Below, piece after piece: positions 35,860-42,432 of a DNA stretch of 42,432 nt (position 1 is the first letter of the stretch; each line of letters begins with the position of its first letter). The notes under the pieces were generated by a model. It had not been told where the DNA came from, did not search any database, and was given only the letters and a program-made list of their open reading frames with translations. Source of the stretch: Burkholderiales bacterium (GTDB lineage: Bacteria > Pseudomonadota > Gammaproteobacteria > Burkholderiales > UBA11063); the NCBI GenBank assembly GCA_019748155.1, contig JAIEPY010000025.1, positions 1 through 42,432 of the forward strand, given 5' to 3'. The translations under genes and the position numbers were made by a program.

Positions 35860-36294
35860 ATGGATTTCACATTACCAATCACCACGGGTGGAGAATTTAC
35901 ACTGAGTAGTTTAGATCGTCCACTGGTATTATTTTTTTACCCTCGCGATAATACGCCTGGTTGCACGATTGAAAATCAAGATTTCAGCAAGCTGTATCCA
36001 GAATTTTTAGCTGCTGGTTATGAGGTGTTAGGTATTTCACGCGATAAAAATACTACCCACTGCAATTTCCAGAAAAAACATGGGTTACAACATCAGTTAC
36101 TGGCTGATCCAGAAGAGACAGTATGTAATCTCTTTGGCGTTATGAAAAATAAAACCATGTATGGTAAAGCTGTTCGCGGAATTGAACGCAGTACTTTTAT
36201 TTTAAACAAAGACCACGAAATCATTAAAGAGTGGCGTAAGGTTAATGTAGACAACCATGCGCAAGAGGTATTAGATTTTATCAAGAGCTTATAA
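35860..36294 (+). CDS. bcp: Thiol peroxidase Bcp/PrxQ
   Basis: Peroxiredoxin of 144 aa that reduces peroxides using thioredoxin. The peroxidatic Cys35 is in PRDNTPGCT (family PRDxTPGCT). The resolving Cys normally five residues later is replaced by Gln40; the other cysteines are Cys68 and Cys89. Cys68 could be the alternative resolving residue seen in some PrxQ proteins, where the partner lies in helix 3. AAAGGA precedes ATG. Stands alone between ubiA (divergent) and ggt (convergent). Confidence 0.93.
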   Translation: MDFTLPITTGGEFTLSSLDRPLVLFFYPRDNTPGCTIENQDFSKLYPEFLAAGYEVLGISRDKNTTHCNFQKKHGLQHQLLADPEETVCNLFGVMKNKTMYGKAVRGIERSTFILNKDHEIIKEWRKVNVDNHAQEVLDFIKSL

Positions 36295-36347
36295 TACAAA
36301 TAGCTTATCAGGTAATATTTGCTAAGTTACTTTTGAAACTATTTTTT

Positions 36348-36374
36348 CATTGTGCGGAATTTAACCGCACAATG
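36348..36374. terminator. Convergent hairpin between bcp and ggt
   Basis: CATTGTGCGG (36348-36357) and CCGCACAATG (36365-36374), a perfect 10-bp GC-capped stem with a 7-nt loop. The T-run lies before the stem on the plus strand and becomes A on the minus strand, so neither direction has a normal U-tail. Probably a weak or factor-assisted terminator shared by the convergent genes. Confidence 0.5.
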
Positions 36375-36403
36375 ATTATCCTCTCTTTAAGGGCTCGTTT
36401 AAT

Positions 36404-38206
36404 CTATTGACCAGCTACAGGCGTCCAGCTAACTGAAGTGTGAAGCTTATCGTTTTCACCCAAAGCGATGCCTTCACGACGAGGATCTGCACCACCTGCC
36501 CAACCGCTACCATCACGAATAATATTAGCCTCACCACTGAAAACGTCCTTACGTTGAATAAGCTCACCATAGGATTCCAATTGTGGCACCATAACACTGA
36601 CTGCTGAATCACCAGATTCAACTATTGGATCATTATTTATTGCACAAAAATTAGGGTATGCTGCAGCTTCATATGGATTTAATTTGAAATCCAACATTAA
36701 AATTAGGTTGCGCGCAACCGTACAAATAATGAAGCTACCACCTGGTGAACCAGCAACTGCATATAATTGCTTATCTTTATCCAAAACGATTGTTGGTGAA
36801 ATTGAAGAACGTGGACGCTTACCTGCTTCAACCCGATTAGCAATTGGTTTACCACTTGCTGTAACTGACTCAAATGAAAAATCAGTAAGCTCATTATTTA
36901 AGAAGAACCCATCAACAAATAAATGACTACCGAAGGTATTTTCAACAGTAACCGTCATTGAAACCGCATTACCATTTTTATCAACCACCGAGATAGAAGT
37001 AGTCCCATGCGGCTTAGGGCTAACATCTGGAGCATAACGAGTGTCGATGCCAGCTGGCACACCTGCTGCAACTGGCGTCGCTAATGCTGATTCGGTAATT
37101 AACTCACTGCGTTGACTTAAATAACCAGTATCAAGCAATCCATCAACAGGCTGTTTGACAAACTTAGGATCGGCAAGATATTGATTACGATCAGCATATG
37201 CTAATTTACTGGCTTCTAAAAAGGTATAAACCCATTTGCTATCTGTAACATCTGTCGATTTATATTTATTCGCAAATAACTTAACCAGCTCTTGTGAAGT
37301 AACACCGCCAGCCGAGGATGGTGGTACCGAGCAAAGCTGATATCCACCACGATAATCACTACATAGTGCATTGCTGCTTAATGCACGATAATTACTTAAA
37401 TCTTTTAGAGCAAAAAGTTTTTGCTGGGCATGATCATTAACTACTTTTACAATATCCTTGGCAATTTTGCCAGAGTAAAAATTATCTGGAGTTTTAGCAA
37501 CTTGAGCTAATGTTTCAGCATATGCCGGATTTTTTATCATTTGCCCAATAGGTTTAATCGTTTTATCCGCATTAAAGTAAACTTTTACAACCGCCGGATT
37601 ATTTACCAATACATCTTGTTCCTCGAGTAGCTCTTTATGAAGAATTTTACTCATTGGAAAACCATTTTTAGCTAATTTAATTGCTGGCTGAAGTAGCTCA
37701 GCCCATTTAAGCTTACCTGATTGCTGGTGCATTTTATAAAACATCGCAATTTCACCTGGAACACCAACTGAGCGAGAACTTAACCATGCAGTTCGGAAAT
37801 CAAGCGGCTGACCACTTTCAGTTAAAAACCAAGCAGGCGTTGCAGAATGTGGCGCAACTTCACGTCCATCATATGCAATCAGTTTTTTATCATGATAACT
37901 TACAGCATAACCACCGCCACCAATCCCTGAAGATTGTGGTTCAGTAAGTCCCAACACAAAAGCAGCAGCAATTGCAGCATCTGTTGCTGAACCACCTTTG
38001 GCTAAAATATCTTGCGCAGCCTGACTTGACCATGGGTTATTGGTAACTACCATTGATTTTTTACCAAAACCCAATCTTTGCTCAGCTAGCGCCGCCTTAC
38101 TTTCTGCATTCAAGCTATTCGAATCAACTGCAGAAGCAGTTGTGAAGACCGAAGAAAATAAGCAAACAGCCAATACCGATAAACTAAATGTAGGCTTCTT
38201 ACTCAT
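36404..38206 (-). CDS. ggt: Gamma-glutamyltranspeptidase, periplasmic
   Basis: Cleaves glutathione and other gamma-glutamyl compounds. 600 aa with a Sec signal peptide (about 1-26, ending TTASA). The precursor self-cleaves before Thr402 in PHGTTSISVV to give large and small subunits. Other marks: NNPWSSQAAQDILAKGGSATDAAIA near the start, EPQSSGIGGGGY, YDGRE, SMTVTVE and PGGS (oxyanion region). Strong RBS AAGGAG before the ATG. Stands alone; no glutathione transport gene is adjacent. Confidence 0.96.
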   Translation of the reverse strand: MSKKPTFSLSVLAVCLFSSVFTTASAVDSNSLNAESKAALAEQRLGFGKKSMVVTNNPWSSQAAQDILAKGGSATDAAIAAAFVLGLTEPQSSGIGGGGYAVSYHDKKLIAYDGREVAPHSATPAWFLTESGQPLDFRTAWLSSRSVGVPGEIAMFYKMHQQSGKLKWAELLQPAIKLAKNGFPMSKILHKELLEEQDVLVNNPAVVKVYFNADKTIKPIGQMIKNPAYAETLAQVAKTPDNFYSGKIAKDIVKVVNDHAQQKLFALKDLSNYRALSSNALCSDYRGGYQLCSVPPSSAGGVTSQELVKLFANKYKSTDVTDSKWVYTFLEASKLAYADRNQYLADPKFVKQPVDGLLDTGYLSQRSELITESALATPVAAGVPAGIDTRYAPDVSPKPHGTTSISVVDKNGNAVSMTVTVENTFGSHLFVDGFFLNNELTDFSFESVTASGKPIANRVEAGKRPRSSISPTIVLDKDKQLYAVAGSPGGSFIICTVARNLILMLDFKLNPYEAAAYPNFCAINNDPIVESGDSAVSVMVPQLESYGELIQRKDVFSGEANIIRDGSGWAGGADPRREGIALGENDKLHTSVSWTPVAGQ

Positions 38207-38473
38207 ATGACTAACTCCTTAAAATATAGTTACTGATTATAATAATTCGCTGTTCAAATGAGGATGACTCAAATTTAGCATAAAAGGGTGACAATCGCAT
38301 TAGCAAAGCTATTGATTACATAAAACAAACATAAATCCAATGCCACACATCTCCGAGAACTAAACTTTACTAAAACGCTAACTATAACATCTCAGTTTAA
38401 TTTTAGAAACCCTGAAAATATTAAGCCCAGCTTTTTTTGGGTGGTAGATTATTATTGTATCCAATCATATTTA

Positions 38474-40213
38474 CTATCTTGATCTAGCTATATAATTTTT
38501 CTCAACTATAATCTTTTCGCGTAATAATTTACTGACATCTGTCAATAATTCATGGCTGCATAGCAGATACATATCCTCTGGTTGTGCTTGAGCCAAAATA
38601 TACTCAGTAGCCTCTAGCTCATTAGGGATAACTTTTAGCTGCACTTGCGGATAACCTTGTCTGAGTAATTCAAGCCTAAATAATTCTGGCATCTCACCCA
38701 ATACACTGCCACGAAGCGACTCTTGAAACTCTTTAATCACAAGCAAATCAACTTTATGCTCAAGAATAATTTTGACCACTTCAGGAATTGTCTCACGCCT
38801 ATCCGCAGTATTACCATACATCAACCCCAAACGCCCATTTAGGCCATGTAATTTACGAAACTCTTGTGCTAAATCAAGAATATTACGCACTCCAGCCAGA
38901 TTATGTGCAATATCTACCACTAAATGCCCAGCTACTTTAGAGTGGTAATAATTCCAGCGCCCAAAATTAGATCTGGCATCCGCACCAAATTTAGCCAGTC
39001 CAAACATAATTTGTGCCGGAGTTAAGCCCAGTGCAAAAGTAAGTGCTGTAGCATGAAGCACATTTTCATAATTATATTGAGCCAAACCATGGACAGTAAT
39101 CGGAATCTGTGTAATATTATTTAAACGATGCACTTCATTGCAAGTTTGAATCACAATTTGCTGATTATCTAAATAAACCACGAAATTATTCATGGTTATA
39201 AACGGTTGAATTTCTTCTGCGTTTAATTTAGTAGATAAATATGCTTTGCGTGAGTTGTTCAAAGGAAACGCGCGAATATGCTCATCATCCAGATTAATAA
39301 TCGCAATACCGTCCGTTTTTAAACCATTGTAAACAATTGCTTTAGCCGCCGCTAAATCTGCTAAATTTTCAATTCCATTTTGTCCGATGTGATCATGAAA
39401 AATATTGGTGACTGTCGCAGCTGTTGCATAATTAGGTAACAAACCGCGTTTGATAATCCCGCCACGAGCCACCTCTAAAATTGCAAGCTCTACCTTAGGA
39501 TGCATAAGGACAAACTGATGTCCGCTTGGTCCGGATAAGTCACCCTCAGCCACTAATTTATTATTCACCATCACCCAGTCAGTTGAACAATAGCCTGATA
39601 CCAATTTAGCTTTACGACAAATAAACTCAGTCAGCCGTGTTGTAGTAGTTTTACCATTAGTCCCTGTAATCAGTACGCTTGGGATATCGGCAATTTTCCC
39701 CCATGGGATATCTGCTAACTTGGTAATATTATTTAACTTACTTCTAAATTGATGGATTCCACTACCTAAGATTAACAAGTCTTTATGGACAAAAAAATTC
39801 ACTTGCTTTTGCCGTGCTGTAGTGTATACTTTGCGTAGTAATAACTGCTGATTTTCGCGAATCATGGTTTTAAAACGTCGTTTAGAACGCTCGAATTTAA
39901 TTGGAATATCATCGTCAATTAAATCCACGATGTCATACCACACCCAATCCAAAATCTCACAAGCTACCATTAATAGGTCGTAAGGATAACGTATCGCAAC
40001 ATTAAACCCATTGGAAAAAGTAATCATTTTTACTGCGTAATCTTTGATTGAAAGCACTGCTAGCAAACGACTTAGCTCATTTACATAACGCTCAGATACT
40101 TCTTCAATATTTCCATGCAATACAACATCAATTACGGCTCCTGCATCACTAAAAAATCTATTTTGACCAAGCAAACGAGAAGAAAAATATTTAGCATCAT
40201 ATAAACGCTTCAA
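38474..40213 (-). CDS. Cyanophycin-synthetase-like Mur ligase lacking the ATP-grasp domain
   Basis: 579 aa from a TTG at 40213 (MKRLYDAKYFSSRLLG...). This start is chosen because GGGG lies 8 nt upstream, an extended -10 is about 35 nt upstream, and related proteins begin with an 'R-x-L-x-GxN' stretch here; a longer frame to 40369 would run into the IS607 relic. Residues 1-150 resemble the CphA N-terminal domain (FSDAGAVIDVVL, LILGSGIHQFRS). The roughly 230-residue ATP-grasp domain is absent: the chain goes straight to the Mur-ligase module with P-loop GTNGKTTTT (184-192), EVARGGIIKRGL, TNIFHDHIG and a C-terminal domain (DIAHNLAGVRN, YGNTADRR). The likely reaction is ATP-dependent peptide-type bond formation; substrate unknown. 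Confidence 0.8.
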   Translation of the reverse strand: MKRLYDAKYFSSRLLGQNRFFSDAGAVIDVVLHGNIEEVSERYVNELSRLLAVLSIKDYAVKMITFSNGFNVAIRYPYDLLMVACEILDWVWYDIVDLIDDDIPIKFERSKRRFKTMIRENQQLLLRKVYTTARQKQVNFFVHKDLLILGSGIHQFRSKLNNITKLADIPWGKIADIPSVLITGTNGKTTTTRLTEFICRKAKLVSGYCSTDWVMVNNKLVAEGDLSGPSGHQFVLMHPKVELAILEVARGGIIKRGLLPNYATAATVTNIFHDHIGQNGIENLADLAAAKAIVYNGLKTDGIAIINLDDEHIRAFPLNNSRKAYLSTKLNAEEIQPFITMNNFVVYLDNQQIVIQTCNEVHRLNNITQIPITVHGLAQYNYENVLHATALTFALGLTPAQIMFGLAKFGADARSNFGRWNYYHSKVAGHLVVDIAHNLAGVRNILDLAQEFRKLHGLNGRLGLMYGNTADRRETIPEVVKIILEHKVDLLVIKEFQESLRGSVLGEMPELFRLELLRQGYPQVQLKVIPNELEATEYILAQAQPEDMYLLCSHELLTDVSKLLREKIIVEKNYIARSR

Positions 40214-40244
40214 AATGACCACCCCATCATTAAACACTTCAAAG

Positions 40245-40253
40245 ATTATAGCA
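40245..40253 (-). promoter_or_regulatory. Extended -10 promoter of the Mur-ligase gene
   Basis: The minus strand reads TATGCTATAAT (TG-N-TATAAT), with a weak TTAGAA 16 bp upstream. It overlaps the end of the IS607 tnpA relic and gives a leader of about 25 nt to the TTG start. Confidence 0.55.
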
Positions 40254-40268
40254 TAAACAATATGAATT

Positions 40269-40910
40269 CTAAGTGTGCTCTGCAGCATTATCCAGCAAAT
40301 TTTCGACCTGATCAATAATCTGTAATATTTGCTCTTTATGCTGATTAAGTTCAGTAACTTTACCACCAAACATATTCACGATAAGCTTCAACTCATTTAT
40401 TAGTTCCCGCTTATCAGGAGTCCATTCACTATGGCTAACTAATTTAATTTCCGTACCATGCCGATTAAAAAAATTAGCAAACCACTCATTGCCAAATCTA
40501 AGCAAACGATCTTTATGAGCCATAAACAAAACTCTAACTTCACCTATTTCAATTTGCTCCAACAGTGGGTTAAATTGTTCACGTTGATAATTTAAGCTGC
40601 TATTATGATAAATACACCAATCTGTAATTTCCAAACTACAAGTTTTGGCATAGTTATTAATCAATTGTTGTTGTAACTGAATATCATCAACTTGCAACGC
40701 ACATTAAGCACGACAATGAGCAACAATGGATGAGTTCACAAGTGCATGCACACCTTTATATTCAAGATATTGCTGCTTCGTATAATAGCGTCGATTGCTA
40801 CCCGAACGTTGGGCAACCAATCTCCCCTGACTGTCCCAGCGTTGCAAAATTAAAACCGATTTACCGATTAAAGTCACAAACTCATGTGGCTTATAGATAG
40901 TTTTTGACAT
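40269..40910 (-). pseudogene. tnpA: IS607-family serine recombinase TnpA with stop at the catalytic serine codon
   Basis: The frame has a MerR-like helix-turn-helix (YKPHEFVTLIGKSVLILQRW...GSNRRYYTKQQY, residues 6-48) joined to a serine-recombinase core (LLEQIEIGEVRVLFMAHKDRLLRFGNEWF... GTEIKLV), the exact IS607 TnpA layout. Full length would be 213 aa, normal for the family, from ATG 40910 with RBS GAGG. The two halves are in one frame, broken only by TAA at 40704-40706 (codon 69). Aligning HCRA-stop-CALQVDDIQLQ to the family's Y-x-R-V-S-S-x-x-Q-x-D-D-L puts the stop at the nucleophilic Ser. A TCA to TAA change explains it. No tnpB is adjacent. Confidence 0.85.
40269..40910 (-). mobile_element. 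Relic of an IS607-like element (tnpA only)
   Basis: Only the recombinase half of the element remains. No TnpB reading frame or IS607-type right end is present: the Mur-ligase gene starts 56 bp after the tnpA stop. IS607 elements lack terminal inverted repeats, so exact ends cannot be set. Confidence 0.6.
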
Positions 40911-41002
40911 AATCCGCCTCGACAAAATATATTCAACATGCATATATTTTAGCATTGATTGAGTTAATTACCCAGCTATAAATGACAACTTTAGCTTCAT
41001 TA

Positions 41003-41011
41003 TGTTAGAAT
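41003..41011 (+). promoter_or_regulatory. Extended -10 promoter of the flavoprotein-pirin unit
   Basis: TATGTTAGAAT ending at 41011 gives TG-N-TAGAAT, 37 bp before the ATG, divergent from the IS607 relic. Confidence 0.45.
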
Positions 41012-41048
41012 CTCAAGGTTCAAATTTTTAACTTAATCAGGAGTAATC

Positions 41049-41609
41049 ATGAAATCAATAGCAATAATTTATCATAGTGGCTATGGGCATACTGCAAAAC
41101 AAGCACAAGCCGTCTTAGATGGGGCTAAAAGTGTAAATGGGATCAACACACACTTGATTAGCGTCGCAGATGTAGCACAACATTGGGAAGTTTTAAATTC
41201 TGCCGATGCTATCATCTTTGGTTCAGCAGTGTATATGGGAAGTATTTCTGCTGAATTTAAAAAGTTTATGGAAGAGAGCTCTAAACTTTGGTTTACCCAA
41301 GCGTGGAAAGATAAATTAGCGGCAGGTTTTGTTAATTCAGCTAGTTTTAACGGCGATAAGCAAACCGCAATTATCCAACTGGCAACTTTTGCAGCACAAC
41401 ATGGAATGTTATGGGTTTCTTTAGGATTATTACCCGCAAACAGCTCAAAATCAGAGCGCAATGATCTCAACCGGATGGGGGCATCATTAGGTGCATTTGC
41501 TCAATCCGACTCAGATCTTGGTGCCGATGTAGTACCTCCTCTTGGTGATTTAGCAACCGCACGTTACTTAGGACAAAGAGTTGCCGAATTAACTCTACGT
41601 CAAAAGTAG
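41049..41609 (+). CDS. Flavodoxin-fold NAD(P)H:quinone oxidoreductase, WrbA-like
   Basis: 186-aa FMN-binding protein. The N-terminal beta-strand and phosphate loop, IAIIYHSGYGHTAKQA (4-19), and FGSAVYMGSISAEFKKFMEESS near 59-80 match the WrbA group, which reduces quinones by two electrons. It is a little shorter than WrbA (198 aa). RBS AGGAG before ATG. The pirin gene starts 6 bp after its stop, so the two form an operon, a sensible pairing because pirins and WrbA both deal with quinone or flavonoid-type redox compounds. Confidence 0.85.
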   Translation: MKSIAIIYHSGYGHTAKQAQAVLDGAKSVNGINTHLISVADVAQHWEVLNSADAIIFGSAVYMGSISAEFKKFMEESSKLWFTQAWKDKLAAGFVNSASFNGDKQTAIIQLATFAAQHGMLWVSLGLLPANSSKSERNDLNRMGASLGAFAQSDSDLGADVVPPLGDLATARYLGQRVAELTLRQK

Positions 41610-41615
41610 TATAAA

Positions 41616-42342
41616 ATGAAAAAAAACAATTATTCGCGCAGAAAGCCGTGGACATTTTAACTTTGGTTGGCTGGATACCTGGCATACGTTTAGTTTTGGC
41701 GAATATCACAACCGTGAGCGCATGCATTTTGGGGCACTCAGAGTCATCAATGATGATTTTATTGTCGCGGGAGGAAAGTTTCCTTCTCATCCGCATAATA
41801 ATATGGAAATTATAACCATTGTTTTATCTGGTAGGGTCGAACATCAGGACAGTTTGGGTAATAAAGAATATATCAAAGCGGGAGAAATTCAGGCCATGAG
41901 TGCGGGTAGTGGAATTATCCATAGCGAAGCAAATCCGTCTTCAGAAGAAGCATTAAGTCTTTTTCAAATTTGGATTTACCCTCGTGAGCAAAACCTTACA
42001 CCTCGTTATGCAACACGTAATTTTATTTCACAACTTGAGGTACTAAAAAATCAATGGCAGTTATTAGTTTCTCCGGTACAAAACAGAGAGCAACTAATGA
42101 TTAATCAGGATGCTTATTTGTCGCTGGGTGAGTTCGATGACAACACTATTTCACACTCATATCAACTAAACTCAACTACGAATGGCTTGTTTATCATGGT
42201 AGTTGAAGGCAGCCTAGACGTCGAAAATGAGTTGCTAGAATCACGTGATGCCATTATGCTTAGTGATATAGAGCAGCTAATATTTAAAACCACCACGCGT
42301 ACACGAATTTTAGCGATTGAAGTTCCAATGCTATTTCGTTAA
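41616..42342 (+). CDS. Pirin-family protein, start out of frame at an A8 tract
   Basis: The pirin fold is a bicupin with a metal in the N-terminal half; relatives act as quercetinases or redox-sensing cofactors. The sequence RGHFNFGWLDTWHTFSFGEYHN, GKFPSHPHNNMEI and GSGIIHSEAN (metal-binding His and Glu) is a complete pirin of about 241 aa. But the ATG at 41616 is followed by eight A (41619-41626), so it reads only MKKNNYSRRKPWTF and stops. With seven A it would read MKKTIIRAESRGHF and stay in frame. The next in-frame ATG, 41722, would lose the conserved N-terminus. Either a frameshift, a slippery phase-variable tract, or a base-calling error. Confidence 0.85.
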
Positions 42343-42391
42343 TGATTGAAGTAATAGCAGGGCAACCGCATATTAAACTTGCATAAATTCG

Positions 42392-42421
42392 TTGACTTAT
42401 AGTACCTTATCGTCATCTAAA
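42392..42421 (+). promoter_or_regulatory. Possible promoter pointing off the right edge
   Basis: TTGACT (42392-42397), 18-bp spacer, TCTAAA (42416-42421). Nothing downstream can be seen. No gene was found from 42343 to the end. Confidence 0.3.
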
Positions 42422-42432
42422 TAAAAAGGGTG

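Noticed and set aside
38220-38260. TATAAT upstream of ggt
   Set aside because: No -35 or TG extension at suitable spacing; AT-rich DNA gives such matches by chance.
38207-38473. Possible terminator CCCA...TGGG downstream of the Mur-ligase gene
   Set aside because: The stem is only 4-5 bp with an A-rich loop, too weak to call. The rest of this 267-bp gap shows no gene, RNA or repeat.
40214-40369. Longer N-terminus for the Mur ligase (52 extra residues)
   Set aside because: It reads through the promoter and into the tnpA relic in another frame and has no resemblance to the family N-terminus.
41616-41660. 14-codon ORF at the pirin start as a regulatory leader peptide
   Set aside because: The composition is simply the out-of-frame reading of the conserved pirin N-terminus, so a frameshift explains it better.

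Overview
The window is AT-rich, densely coding chromosomal DNA from a Gram-negative, ubiquinone-using proteobacterium. The evidence is UbiA, TolC-type and BON-domain outer-membrane lipoproteins, RpoD, GlmU and a UvrC-PgsA pair. GyrA's N-terminus places the quinolone-pocket residues at 91 and 95, the numbering used for Neisseria GyrA, so a low-GC beta-proteobacterium near Neisseriales is a reasonable guess, but the genus is not proven. No rRNA, tRNA or CRISPR array was recognised.

Layout. 1-183: the end of an insertion sequence appears to cut a P-loop NTPase gene. 204-9650 (minus): aroA, gyrA, a DeaD-type helicase, then a tight glmU / TolC-like lipoprotein / YdfG-like SDR run. 9757-13688 (minus): a HIT protein and dnaE. 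13877-19918 (minus): a B12-dependent ethanolamine catabolic unit made of aldehyde dehydrogenase, DUF779 protein, eutB, eutC, permease and cobalamin adenosyltransferase. 20132-20572: a small lipoprotein. 20748-22233 (plus): yggS-proC. 22253-22454: a 107-bp inverted-repeat element, a promoter with a palindrome over its -10, and a terminator hairpin. 22472-27392 (plus): an RNase AM-like PHP phosphatase and three tandem paralogous amino-acid permeases. 27503-27769: rpsT. 27815-35695 (minus): ubiA, uvrC, pgsA, rpoD, then dolP and recQ. 35860-36294: bcp. 36404-38206: ggt. 38474-40213 (minus): a cyanophycin-synthetase-like Mur ligase with no ATP-grasp domain. 40269-40910: a dead IS607-type recombinase. 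41049-42342 (plus): a WrbA-like flavoprotein and a pirin gene frameshifted at an A8 tract.

How the genes work together. The ethanolamine unit is self-contained: import (Eat), cofactor maturation (PduO-type ATR), cleavage to acetaldehyde and ammonia (EutBC), and oxidation to acetate (ALDH with its DUF779 companion). No microcompartment genes are present. Most other genes are housekeeping. The accessory signal is at the edges (IS end, IS607 relic, A8-tract pirin), in the 107-bp element and permease array, and in the unusual Mur ligase, whose promoter touches the end of the IS607 relic. Several promoters share an extended -10 (TG-N-TATAAT), which fits the His/Glu pair kept in region 3.0 of the encoded RpoD.
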